In this document: positions 33,137 through 44,141 of the stretch, in pieces | Numbering within the stretch: position 1 is the stretch's first letter | How the letters are laid out: the number at the start of each line of letters is the position of its first letter | Assembly: GCF_030864355.1 (NCBI RefSeq) | Contig: NC_083394.1 | Span: forward strand, 620,001 to 684,000 | Source: Cutaneotrichosporon cavernicola | Lineage: Eukaryota; Basidiomycota; Tremellomycetes; Trichosporonales; Trichosporonaceae | Length of the DNA stretch: 64,000 nt | Direction: 5' to 3' | Notes under the pieces: model-generated | What the model was told of the DNA's origin: nothing | Databases searched by the model: none | Seen by the model: the letters and a program-made list of their open reading frames with translations, nothing else | Program-made: the position numbers and the translations under genes

Positions 33137-36100
33137 CTAATTGCGCTTGCAGTTGCAGAGATGGGTGTTACGGTTGCTCTTCACATGCTCAACAGCTGCA
33201 GTGAACGCAAGTCTCTCAGCCACAGGGCGCGTCTGACCCTCGGCAACTCCTACGACCCGGTCGTGGATCTTGACTGCTCGTCAGACTACACGCGCCTCGC
33301 GCCTCTACGCACCTGTGATGATGCACTTAACGACCTTCTGGTTGTCGTCATAGACATTCTCCAGTTCTTTTACCAAGCCGTAACAGTTGCGCTTGCCCAG
33401 CATCTCTTGCAGGGTCGTGTGCGGGTGCGTGCCGCTGTCCGTGGGCGGGATCGCGTACTGGCGCATGAACGGAGCCACGTAGGTGTCGTACACCTTCATT
33501 GCCGGACGCGGGTCAAAGTCCGAGTCGTCGAGGATGGCACCAAACAGAGCCTCAAGATGGTCCGCCATGTTCTAGGATCAGCCCAGGATCGCAGCTGCAC
33601 CTACCTTTTTGGTCGGTACACTATTCCAGTAAGCGGAGCGCTGTCCCACGGCGTCCAGCACATTCACCTTCGCCTGGGCTGCACGCAAGCCAGCCGCCAC
33701 CTTGGCCGCCTGCCTGGCAGTGACAGAGCTGTCGTCCGTGAGCAAGTCGACGAGGCCCGACGAAACAAGGAAAGCTGCGAGAGAGCCCTAAGATGAGCTC
33801 AGCAGCCTGCACGACATACATTTGAAACCCGTGACTGCTTGGCGTTCGTCAAAGCTGCGTTCGATGCCAACGGGTAATCGTTCCAGAGATGGAGCATCGA
33901 CACTGCCGTCAGACGAGCAAGGTGTATCACTTACTCAAGCCAACAAGCGAGTCGCCAATGTGCTCGTATCGTTCAAAGTGTACGCGCTCCTTCGTCGCGC
34001 TCTACTTGGTCAGCTCCATAATCCATGAACTCACAAGAGCGATGCGCCCCTTGGCTGGCTCCTTGAATGCGTAGCCCAGGACCGTGAGTGGTTTGCAAGG
34101 CATCTCACTCAGAAACTTGTCAGGAAGCCGCAAGCCGCGCAGGTCGGCCCACTTGAGCTGGGGAGCTGGAATCTTCAAATCGCGCATGGTTGCGAGGACG
34201 AGCTCCAGCCCGTCCCGGTTCGACAAGAACTGCAAAACGTCGTCCTGGGCCGAGAGCAGCGTGGCTCCGACGAGAGCCTCTGTGACGTCGGCCATCACCT
34301 TGAATCAGTATCGATCGCGCAACAAACTCACCTTCTTGCCTAGGTCCTGGTGCTTCGCCGACGTCGGCATGGGGTTCGTACCAGGTGCACTCCATCCGAG
34401 AGGCAACCATTCTGCGGGGGAACGGTACACGCCACGGATGTAGTAGTCAATATTTGCCTTCTCCGCGCATGCCGTGAGAGTCGTGTTCTGTTGGATAATG
34501 TTGCCCGCGGCCACCAGGGCACCTTCGCCAGGGAGGTTGCCGTCCTGGCTTGGCTCGGCCATGTGGACGTAAAGCAAGGAATCGACAACCAGCCTCAGCA
34601 CATTGTCGCCTAACAACTCAAGGCGCTGGTAGTCCTGCAAACTTGCGACTGGTCTAGCTTGCGAAGTCGTGATGGCTTCGCGTGCAAAGCAAGACTTGAT
34701 GCGGCCGCCGAATAGGGTCTCGGACATCTCCATGCCCAGCAACTGCGTGTCGAGCATGGGGATCAAGGTGGGGAGAAGCGACGCGGTGCGGAACGTGCCG
34801 GCGCTAATAGAGTGGACCTTCAAAAGTTCCGGGAGCACGAGTTCTCTGCGGACAGACTCGACTTCGAGGTTTGAGATGATGCCCGTCACGATGTTCTCGA
34901 TCTCCACCTCGACATCCAGCAGCGGCTGGGTGGGGTCCGTCACGACAGCATTTGGCGCGTAGCCATACAACTTGCGCTCACCCTTGCTCAGGGTGTCATA
35001 GCGGATGTTGCCATGGCGGATGGATGAGGGCCGCAAGTCGTCGCGCACTCCAAGTACCACCCAGCGCAAGCGACTCGCCTTACCACAGATTACGCGGCCT
35101 TGGCACTGCGCCTTCAACTCCCCATATTCGCGATAGCGCAGCGGCTGGAGCGGACTTTCCCAACTATCCACAACCTCGCCCCACGAGACGTCATCGCGAG
35201 TGAGAGGCCTGCCAGGGTTGACGATCGCCGCCCACTTGAGAGGAAGGATCACGTAGCGAGCGTACGAGGCGTGGAACTCGATGGTGCGATGACAGACGCC
35301 CTTGAATAGCACCGTTGAGTACGCAATCGCACGCTCGAGGTCCTTGGGCCGAATCTTCAGGGGGAAGGATGGAGACAGCTGGGCAAATGAGTGCACCTTG
35401 TTGCCCGAAACGTCAAAGCTGCCTCCATCGAACGGGAGGGGGCGGGAAGTGACAAGCAGAAGGGGGCGGCACTCGGCAGACTTGTCCGGGAAGCCCTCAA
35501 TCTCAATCTTGATGACGCTGCCAAATAAATTGGCCGCGTTCGACGCGTCGAGGCACGGTGTGTTTGCCCACCACTTGGGTCCAGTGAGGTAGTGCCGTAT
35601 CTTCTGTACGGTATCGGTGACGGCCGTGGCCTTGGTCTCCTTGCGCTTGCGGTGGCCGGGGTGCATGGGATGCAACGAAAAGTCGGTACCAATCTCCCCG
35701 TAGCGCATGAGCTGGAGCACGGCGTCCATCGATGCGGCGGCCTTGGCAAGCTTCTTGGACTTTTGGCGATCCCCTTGTGCGGTGCGGACGGGGGAGTTGA
35801 ATGGGAGCGTAATGGTTGCGCTGAACCCCTGCCGCTCAAACTTGCCATCATGCTCCTTGACATCCCATTCCAATCCGTGAATTGCGAGGTTGTTGCGCAA
35901 GGAGCCAGCGTACTCGGACAGGATGCCAGTCGCATTTTCCATCGTGAGGGAAGGCGGGGTTTCGATGTCATGCGGCTCACGGAAAACGAGCTGGTCTCCA
36001 GGCTTGGCGCCGGCGGACTCTTTCGCCTTGCCCTTGCTCTTCTTCCCAGTGAGGCCATTGGATGGATCGTTGTCGGACGAGCGCTTGCGTTTGGCTTGTG

Positions 36101-36278
36101 AACTGGAGGGCCCAGGGGCTGGTAGAGGGTCGGTCATGGAGTAAGGTGGGGGGTCTGGGGTTTCACTAGCCGTCGCGGCCGTGGGTGCGGATGCGACTGA
36201 GCGCGTCTGAGACCGGTTTACGTGCACAAATTGGTTGGATTCCATGACAATGCGGGGAGATGAGAAGGTGGTAGTCAT
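33137..36278 (-). CDS. Dicer-like ribonuclease III without helicase domain
   Basis: Seven exons, 34332-36278, 34035-34298, 33935-34001, 33820-33902, 33605-33787, 33313-33571 and 33137-33273, with introns of 33, 33, 32, 32, 33 and 39 nt, give 979 residues. Residues 1-100 are disordered and basic. About 110-190 (GILSEYAGSLRNNLAIHGLE) fits the Dicer dimerisation/dsRNA-binding fold, and 240-430 the platform/PAZ-like region. RNase IIIa has RLELLGDNVL and, after splicing, KKVMADVTEALVGA, with acidic residues E554, D558, D653 and E656. RNase IIIb has ERYEHIGDSLVGL and NMADHLEALFGAI, with E750, D754, D852 and E855. The C terminus (VKIHDRVVGVAEGQ...AERLAFTAAVEHV) looks like a dsRNA-binding domain. All catalytic acids are present, so cleavage of dsRNA into small RNAs is expected. 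No DExD/H helicase precedes it; the next gene upstream is unrelated. Confidence 0.9.
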
Positions 36279-36570
36279 ATCGAATCTAGTGCGGAATTGA
36301 GGAACCAGGCGTGATTGTGTTCAACCGAGGTTTACCCGCGACAAGAGTAAAAATGCTTCCGTCCACCCGTGGGCCTCGCTGATCTGATCCGCCACAACTG
36401 ACACTGACACGACAGCAGCGACAATGCATACAGGGATCACGACGACGAGAGGCTAGCATACTAACATAACAGTAAACAGAATGAAGCGTCTATTAAAAGC
36501 TATGCCAATCAGAGGGGAAGATTGTGGAAGAAATCGCCTGGGTGCCGCGAAAGGAAATCTTGAGGTGTAT

Positions 36571-37289
36571 TTAGAAGGCGAAGAGGGCAGCTCCGAGCAG
36601 AGCGAAGCCAATAGCTCCGTCATTGTAGCAGGGAATGTGGCCGGCGGCAGTGGCGGCGGTAGGGCCGACCGAGAAGCTGGAGCCCCAGGCGGGAACCTTG
36701 CTGTCACTGATTCCCGGAAAGGGGGAGGCGAATGGCCAAGACGCGGTGGCAAATGGAGCCATGGCACTGGCGGCGAGGGGAGGGACAGAGGTTGCGGTGG
36801 GGGACCTGGTGGTCTTCTTGTTGGGGTAGCTGGGGTAGCTGGTGGTCTTCCCGGTGGCAAAACTGGCCCACGTCATATCGCCCATGGTGATACTGTGATT
36901 AGAACGGTAGAGAGAAAAACACACCTAGTGTCATAGGGGGTAGGGTCCACGGTGACGACAATGGTGGACGGGTCGTTAACCGCCGTGGGGTCAACGACCA
37001 CGGGGATGTGATTGGGGTGCGGGACGTTAACCACCGGGCCCGGGACGATGACGTCGTCGATGGCCTGCGTGCGGTGAGTGCCTCCAATGATGACGGCCCC
37101 AGGGCCCATGCCGCTTCCATCTGCCGCGAGAAAGAAGTCGACTGAGGGGGCCCCAGCCGACGAGGTGCTGTCGGCGTGGGCGTAGACGACGGGGACTGGA
37201 GTTGGCGCTGGGGAAAAGAATCGGCGGGGGGATGTAGGTGGAGGGTAGGGAGACTCACAGAGACTTGCAGCGAGGAGAGCGGTACGCAT
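36571..37289 (-). CDS. small secreted or GPI-anchored Thr/Ser/Pro-rich protein
   Basis: Three exons, 37259-37289, 36925-37207 and 36571-36892, with introns of 51 and 32 nt, give 211 residues. The start MRTALLAASL plus PTPVPVVYAHA after the first splice is a short signal-like segment. The middle is rich in Val, Pro and Thr (VVVDPTAVNDPSTIVVTVD). The end, CYNDGAIGFALLGAALFAF, is a hydrophobic tail typical of GPI-anchored proteins. It has no enzyme motif. A wall or surface structural protein is the likeliest role. The start is less secure than the C terminus, because the signal peptide is weak and only 31 coding bases lie in exon 1. Confidence 0.65.
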
Positions 37290-38675
37290 TCTGATGATGG
37301 GTTTGGTTAGGGTTTGAGGGCAAGATAAGGGAATGAAGAGTGGAAGTACATGTAGAGGAGGTTGACAGCTTAATGGGTGGACGTGGGATGGGAGAGAATA
37401 AACACCCTCTGCCAATTCAACTCGATGTGTTGTGAGGGAGATATTGTTGCAGTTGCCGTCGACGACGGGCGCAGGGTTGAATTTTTGCCAGCGCATCCGC
37501 AGTGGCAGCTCCATTCGGGGCAGTGTTAGACGTCAATGCTCAGTTCCCAGTGGGAGAGAGAATCAACAGGTGTATAGGGGAGTGATTAATGGTCAGTGGG
37601 CCCAGCCTTCCACTCGCGCCGGTCATCCACGGATCCGCTGAGATTAAATGCTGTGCATGATCAACGGTGATCCGAGATTGCCGCAAGTCATGCATCTTTA
37701 GGCCAATGGGAGTTGTTAAAAGGTGTGGGTGTGGTCCAAGATGAAGGATGTTTTTACAAGTGTGGAACCCGTACCTACACTGTTGGCAGCCATGGGTCAA
37801 GCTCCACCATTAACGAGAGTATGCTCAATGAGGCTGTGATCCCAACGCGTGTCCTCCGTATTGGCTAGCGCGATCTGGTAGGGGTCCATGTGCTCGGTAG
37901 ACGCTTTGCGGAATATTAAAGGATACCTTTGTGGACCGCGGAGGGAGGTGATAGATCTGCCTTGATCGCAAGCGGCTGGACACTTTGATGATACTCTTTT
38001 ATTTCAATCACTGACCCGCTTTGTTAGTCGAGATGTCGGAGGAACTTTGCCCGTCAGCCGTCAGCCGTCAGCCGATGATTGATACCGACATCGAAATCAT
38101 GGCGCGGTACAGCCTGGATACCAGCCCCTCCTCTACCACTCGCATCCTTTAGGTCGCAAACCTCACCCCTCTTGATTGATCTCCCCTCCCTCTCTCATAT
38201 TGACGCTCAAAGATCAATCGCCGCTATGCTCGGGGACTGACATTGTGAGCCCCATCCCTCAAACTCTACATATATCTTTCGGGCGTGGGGATCCGTGAAG
38301 AGCCAAAGACATTAGGGTACTCGTCCAGTCCGTCAAGTTCACGACGTTCTGGGAGATACGCTAGAACGTCGCAGAGGAGCTGTATGAGCTCATCATGGAT
38401 CCCCACCTGTAGAATATTTCGCGTGTTTATGTCGGAACCCTAATCTGTAATCTGGCATTCATTAGTTGGCGGGCACACACTGGGTCGTGCGCTTGCTCGT
38501 TCCAAAACTGAGCTTTGGAACACTCGCCTCGACCTCGCTCGCTTGTTCCCACACCCCCTGTTACTATCCCAACCATATCGAGGTTGGAGCGGCTACCCCC
38601 ACTTGCCGATCATTACACTCTACGACCATTAGGACGAGTTCCATGCCAAAAGACTAGCGACGTGGTCGGAAAAAT
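37290..38675. other. 1.4-kb interval with one gene relic
   Basis: No intact gene. Holds a triple CAGCCGT unit at 38057-38079 and the relic at 38305-38412. The left part is the promoter of the GPI-type gene. Confidence 0.45.
38305..38412 (+). pseudogene. relic of the C terminus of the F-box-like family
   Basis: Read in one frame this stretch gives VKFTTFWEIR, an internal TAG at 38362, then NVAEELYELIMDPHL and a stop. The spacing F-x-T-x-x-E...A-E-x-x-x-x-L-I-x-D-P matches the C terminus of paralog B (FITIAEFKERVPSAEMFQLI) and LIMSP of paralog A. The match covers only about 22 residues, so this is a tentative call. It would mean the family once had another copy about 25 kb away and lost it. 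Confidence 0.35.
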
Positions 38676-38778
38676 TACACCGTAAGGGAGTCGAACCCCT
38701 GCCGCGTCGACGATCCAGAAGCTCTGGAGGCTCCTGAGTGGATGGCAACGACGCATGATACCGTTTCACCAACGGTGT
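38676..38778 (-). tRNA. tRNA-Gly (anticodon GCC) with 32-nt intron
   Basis: Seven perfect acceptor pairs (ACACCGT with ACGGTGT), D arm GTGA/TCAT with the GG-containing loop, anticodon stem CGTCG/CGACG, loop TTGCCA-T as in yeast tRNA-Gly, T arm AGGGG/CCCTT around TTCGACT, discriminator A. The intron, 38711-38742, lies directly after the base 3' of the anticodon. A T-run follows. Glycine is inferred from the anticodon; an A1-U72 pair is unusual for tRNA-Gly. Confidence 0.8.
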
Positions 38779-39201
38779 AGATGTTATTGGATGAAAAAGT
38801 GGTTGGAAAGTGGCACAAAAGGCGAGTGGACGACGTGGTAGCATCATGGTTCAGGATTGGAACCTTGGAGGTTCCTTGTTATCCCCAGCCATGACAGCTG
38901 GTAGGAGGGGTCGAGATCAATAGTTCAATGGCATCATAAGTATGTGGACGAGTCTCTCAGAGTAGAAAATAACCGAGGCTGCCTTGCTGCCACGCCACCC
39001 CACAGATCAGAAGGGCACCAAGGCAACATGTTCGCGTGTTCGAATCCCGCTCGGAGAACGTTGGAGGGAGCCTGAGCTGATGTTGTCAGCGGTAGCGTGT
39101 CCCAGGCCCCAGGCACGGTCGCGACGCCTCAGCACTCCACGCTCTCTCGTGCTCTCAGATCTCATTATTTAATCTTTGTATTCCACAACATCACAACCGC
39201 C
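38779..39201. other. intergenic, 0.42 kb
   Basis: Promoter side of the TBC gene. A tRNA-like T-loop near 39033-39056 was examined and rejected. Upstream in-frame codons from 39097 are open but lack a good start context. Confidence 0.4.
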
Positions 39202-41632
39202 ATGAGCGACGGAGACGAGCCGTCAACATTGATGGAAACCGAGGCTATGGAAATCGGGCAAGGGGGAGATCTGGGCGCGCGCCGTTCCCTGGATGAGCAC
39301 CAGGCGTCGCGTCAATCTCCCCCTCCTCCACCGCTCGAGATTCCTCAATCTCCTGATCATTCTCCTTCTTTTCCACAACTCATCACAACAGACGGCCTAG
39401 ACACTGAGGCGGAGGTAGACGAAGAGGTAGAAGTGTCTACTGCACTCCAAGAGGTCACACTCGACTCGCCTACCATCGAGCCCAACCACGCCGACGACGT
39501 CGCATCCCCACCTCAATCTGATCACCCCATCTTTCCACCTGCCTCTTCATCCTTACCGCCGGCGGCCCCTGCCCACTCCTCCTCGGACCCATCACCTTCC
39601 CTCTGTTCCCCGGTCGCTGCCGACGACGACAGTGCATTCCCTGACGACATCGCTACTGACGACACGCCCCCAACACCACCACCTCACTCCCCATCCGACC
39701 CATCTCCCCTTCCCCGCTCCCCGGTTACCGATATCGGCGAGCAAGACTCACCGCCACCAACTCCACCCAAAGATCGCCCGGCGGCATTAGGCTTCCTCGC
39801 GCCCCACATGGCGTCCTCGCCGAGAATGACCCCATCTCCAGTCGAATCGCTCTCGTCACGAAGACAGCAGATCGTCACCCCAATCAAAATCACGGAGCCG
39901 TCACCAGAGGCCTCTCCGGCGCGCTCACCTATCGCCTCGCCGACGCAGTCGCAACGCGCCCTGTCCCCCAAACCCGTGCATGCGAGTCCTCGAACACCAG
40001 ACTTCCTCGCTTCCCCTCGCTTCCGCTCCATGGACTTGCACGCTGAGGAGGACGAGGACGAGGACGAAGACGAAGATGGCGACCCGAGCGGGCAGTACGA
40101 GAACGTGTCGCTCGACGCGGCTACCCCTGCATCACCATCAGTACAGACTGCGACGCTCAAGGACGTCGTCGACGGCAAGCCGAGCATACCCACCGCAGTG
40201 ACGATCTCGGTGAACGGGAGTCATGGGGGCTCGCGTCTCGGTTCGATCGCAGGCTCCCATCGCGGCTCGATGGACGTCCCTTCGCCAGTGAGCGGCTCGT
40301 CTACGCCGCGGATACACGCGCCACCAGCCCACCCACACCCTTTCCCCATCCCGACGTCCCCGCGCTCCGGCCCTGTCCCACAGGTCACAGATCTGCCGGG
40401 CAAGAAGGGCAACACGCCGCCCGCCGCACTCGGTGTCAAGGGTGTGAGCACGATGGACAAGTTCCTCTCGCGCACGCGCATGCAGCACCTCCCGCCCAAA
40501 CCCAAAGCCGAAGATGAGACACATCTCCACGAGTGGGAGCAGATGATGGCCAAGGCGCGCGAGCACGACGCTGAGCGCCGCAAGCAGGAGCAGACACGAC
40601 GCGCCGAGCGCGAGCGCCACCTCCTCGCTGTCACGCCCCGGTGGGAGAGCCTGCTTGCGCGCGACTTCTCCGTAGACAAGATCCGCGAGAGCCAGTCGCA
40701 CCGTCAGCTGTGGTTCGAGGGCATCCCGTCGCATCTGCGCGGCAAGGCGTGGGCCCTCGCCATCGGCAACTCGCTCGCTATGCATCGGGGTGAGCACAAA
40801 AAGCATGGTTCAGCTGACATCAGACGCGTACAAGGGGTACCTGCGTCGCGCGCAAAGAGCGATTGAGAGCGGCCGCTTCCCCGCCGACATACTGGAGCAG
40901 CTCGAGGTGGACTTGGATGACACGCTGCCACATCTGCACGTCTTCCAGCGCGGGTCGCCTGTACGCGATGAGCTCAAGGATCTGGTGTGCGCATGGGTCG
41001 TATATCGATCCGACTCAGGTCGGGGTTACGCGCCGTACATCACCCTGCTGGCGGCGATGTTTGCGCTCGTCTCGCCGCCCGCGCAGGCGTTCCTCTCGCT
41101 CTGCAACTTCCTTTCCAGGCCGTGCCTACACGCGTTCTACACCGACACGCGTGACGAGATTGACGCGTTCTACCGCGTCTTCGAGAACCTGCAGGCCGAC
41201 AAGTTCCCACGCATCTACGCCAACTGCAAGAACCTCGGTTTGAAGTTGCCCGAAAGCTACTTCCGCTCGGTGCTGGTTGAGCAGGTACCATTCGAGGCGG
41301 CCTGTCGCCTGTGGGACCAAATCGTGCTCGAGGGCGACGGCTACATCTTCCGCTCGGCGTTAGCCATCTTCGGCTTCCTAGAGCCACGGCTGTATTACCC
41401 CGACAAGGACGAGATTGCGTCGGTTCTCGAGGGCCGGAACGCTGCGACGGCAGCCATCGCCGAGCGCGAACGCGAGCGCGCGCGTCTCCGTGGCGAGCAA
41501 TACGAGGAGTCGCTGGACGGCAAGTTGAGCGTATTTGGGCTACACGAGGATGCGCTGTTCGACTGGCTGGCTCAGGACGGGTGGAAGGAGAGCGCGTTCG
41601 AGCGGCTGGTCGTGCGCGAGCTGCCCGATTAG
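39202..41632 (+). CDS. TBC-domain (Rab-GAP-like) protein with disordered N terminus
   Basis: Exons 39202-40789 and 40824-41632, with a 34-nt intron, give 798 residues. Residues 1-430 are Ser/Pro-rich with an acidic run (EEDEDEDEDEDGD). A charged helix (EQTRRAERERHLL) leads into the TBC domain at about 490-720: FEGIPSHLRGKAWALAIGN holds the arginine finger (Arg513), then FPADILEQLEVDLDDTLPHL. The second catalytic loop reads YRSDSGRGYAPYITLLAAM where active Rab-GAPs have YxPxxGYxQGM, so the catalytic glutamine is replaced by proline (near residue 600). Family members speed GTP hydrolysis on Rab proteins at membranes; this one may bind Rabs without full catalysis. I used the ATG at 39202; an in-frame region upstream starts at 39097. 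Confidence 0.85.
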
Positions 41633-41776
41633 GCGATAGAGCAGGTAGTTATAGTTCGGTTTCTTGGAGCCTTAGTTCGTGCGTCACCGCACAGTACACG
41701 GTCACGAAGAACGTTCGTGCCGTGGTTCTTGCACACACTGCTAGATTGATACAATGCATACTAGTCACACAGCGCT

Positions 41777-42480
41777 CTACTCCTGGACAATGAGCTCCTC
41801 GACCTTCCAGTCCTCGAACGAGTTGTCGGGCAGGAAACGGCGGATGACGAGTGGGATCTTCTTGGCCGCAAGCTCCTTGAGCGCAATCTCGAGTGGGTCC
41901 GTCTCGCCCTCGACCGGCACGAGAACAGGCGCGTTCATTCTATGGTAAGCCACGGCAGACAGAAGGGCTGTTGCCAGTTGCTCATCTGATTCGACCTCTC
42001 CAGCTATGCCATCTCGACTCGACTCACGAGATCTGCAGTGCACGCGTCCCCAACACACGCGCCCGCTCGTACTTGGTCATGTACGGCGTGGTGATGCGGA
42101 CCTCGTTCGCCCTCGCCGCCTTGCCCGTACGCTGCTTGACGTCGTCTGGCACGTCGCCCGACTGGTGTGAGTCCGTCATCAAAGTTCCAAACTCACAACA
42201 ATGATATTCTCGTCCCCCTCATCGTCCTCATTATGCTCGAGCTCGCCATCGTACCTGCTGTCAGCTTCTGCTGCGTATCAAGTATAAAGTACCGGGTGTC
42301 ACCAAGCCAGGCCAAGCATCCTCAACCTATCCACCAAGCAGACCAAGCCAACCACACCCAACCACACCCGCACTAAACCGGAGGCCAAACCGCCGCGCCG
42401 ACTCACTCAATGTGCTCTGGTTCCTCGGCATCGTAGTCGTAGTCGCCGCCAAAGTCGCCCATGCGCTCGTCGTCGGACAT
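41777..42480 (-). CDS. RPB6: RNA polymerase I/II/III shared subunit RPB6 (RPABC2)
   Basis: Four exons, 42407-42480, 42197-42254, 42028-42161 and 41777-41939, with introns of 152, 35 and 88 nt, give 142 residues. An acidic N terminus ([20 protein letters not shown]) leads to the conserved core: [59 protein letters not shown] and the end [12 protein letters not shown]. This is the essential omega-like subunit of all nuclear RNA polymerases. Three splice junctions all fall inside conserved sequence and restore it exactly. The gene is divergent from RPN14 with 137 bp between starts. Confidence 0.96.
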
Positions 42481-42617
42481 GATGGATGTGTTGTTGAGTG
42501 TCGAGTTGCAATTCAAAGTTCTTGACCACTACGATCCTATTGACGCACCCCACTTTACCTCCACCAGCCAAGTCCAGTTGGCGAGGTTGCGTCAGCGTCA
42601 TCTTTGCAACAGCAACG
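42481..42617. promoter_or_regulatory. bidirectional RPB6/RPN14 promoter, 137 bp
   Basis: The whole space between two divergent starts. It includes a GATCCTATTGACG-type stretch near 42533-42546 but no clear TATA box. Two housekeeping genes must share it. Confidence 0.65.
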
Positions 42618-44109
42618 ATGCAGGTCAAGAGTCTCAGTTACATCGATATTCAGGTGGGTACTACTATGAGGGGGGGGCGGGAGGAGGAGGTGAGGGCAGG
42701 GGGATGAGGTGAGAGGAGAACAAGAAAGAGTAGGCTGGAGAGAGGACTGGAGCAACGTGACCACGGCTGACCCCAGCACGACGCGCCTGCCGTCTTCGAC
42801 GACGTCGAGCAGGGCATCGTCCTACAGGAAGACGTGTGGGTTTCTGCCGTACGTCCGCTGGTGGGAGTTTCCAGCAAGCTGACAACAGTATCAGGCCGGC
42901 GAGACCAGTGTGCATGGCAAGATGCGGGTTTCGCTCGATGGCGGGATCAACATTGAGTGCCGGGATGGGGTCCAAGTTGAGCGCGAGTCCAAGGTGGGTC
43001 TCTCTTAATAATGGTGTCTAGCTCTCTGGAAGGTCTCTAGACGCTCTAGGCTGCCGAGGCCATTCGGACCTTTTTAAGCTGACCTGGCTCATCGCTGACA
43101 CCAGGCCAACTTTCGCGTCACTGTCCCAGCACTCAAGATGACGTCTCGCCCAGTCCACTTTCCACGCCAAACCATCGTGCCTCCCTACACCAAGGCCAGC
43201 GCCGTCTCACCAGAACTAAGCATCAACGCGCTCGACTACTCCCCCAAGGCAGGGAAGCTGGTCGTGGGCGGACCAGACGGGTACGCTGTCGTCCTGGATC
43301 CTGCTAGGCCATCTGAAGCCCTCCATCTCAAGGGTCACGTCGGCGACGTGCTGGATGTCAAATGGTTTCCGTCTGGCGAGGTGAGCTACTTTTGCTTTGC
43401 AAGCTGACAACAGGTCGTCCTCACTGCGTCCTCTGATATGTCGCTGCGCATCTTCTCGTCTGTGACGGGAATCAACCCCCGCATCCTACGGGGTCATTCC
43501 CGCGCCATTACGGCGACACGTATCCTCGGCATGGGGAGGCAGGTTCTGAGTGCGGGCAAGGACGGGAGCGTGCGCCTCTGGAATGTCGGGGAGGGCAAGG
43601 AGGCGCGTGTTTGGCTGCTCAAGCAGCCGATTGAGGCTCTTGTCGTCATCGAGGGGGAACAAACAACTCTTGGAGCCGAGGTCGTCGTCATTGCGGCAAC
43701 GGCAGACGGGTCCCTTACTGGATTCGCCCTTGATTCTGAATCGGACCAACCCCTCTTCACAACCCCGGCGACATCTAAGCTTATCTGTGCGACGTACTCG
43801 TCCGAGCTGAAGCTCGTCGCGAGTGGCCACGCGGACGGGGTCATCACCCTTCGCCACCTCTCGAACCTATCCGAACCAGCCGCCATGGTGCGCCGCAACG
43901 AGGCGAGCGTCTACTCTCTCGCTTTTGAAGGGCCTTGCCTCCTTGTTGGCACAGCTAGCGGACTCCCCGCCCGCCTCTCCATCTCGGATACCCTCCAAGT
44001 AGAGGTTGCTGAAGAGTACGCCGGGTGGGAGGCGGTGGGCGTCGAAGCGTGGGCTGTCGGTGACGGGGCATGGTGTGCAGGCGCCGACGGCGTACTGCGT
44101 CGCTATTAG
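42618..44109 (+). CDS. RPN14: proteasome base assembly chaperone RPN14/PAAF1, WD40 protein
   Basis: Five exons, 42618-42653, 42777-42848, 42889-42993, 43105-43380 and 43414-44109, with introns of 123, 40, 111 and 33 nt, give 394 residues. The N terminus includes VWVSAYQAGETSVHGKM, like PAAF1. WD40 repeats follow: LKGHVGDVLDVKWFPSG, VVLTASSDMSLRIFSSVTG, LRGHSRAITATRIL, VLSAGKDGSVRLWNV, LVASGHADGVITLRHL. The family binds the Rpt6 ATPase and guides assembly of the 19S proteasome base. The protein is complete. The first three exons are small (36, 72 and 105 nt), so automatic prediction may start too late. Confidence 0.9.
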
Positions 44110-44141
44110 CAGGCTAGAAGATACATGTAATACAGGAGCGA

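Noticed and set aside
39010..39060. T-loop-like sequence GTGTTCGAATCCCGC suggesting another tRNA
   Set aside because: The T stem does not pair fully and no acceptor strand or D arm could be found 70-110 nt upstream.
39684..40806. Two long minus-strand frames across the TBC gene
   Set aside because: They are shadows of the Ser/Pro-rich and TBC-coding strand, with serine/arginine-biased composition and no domain.
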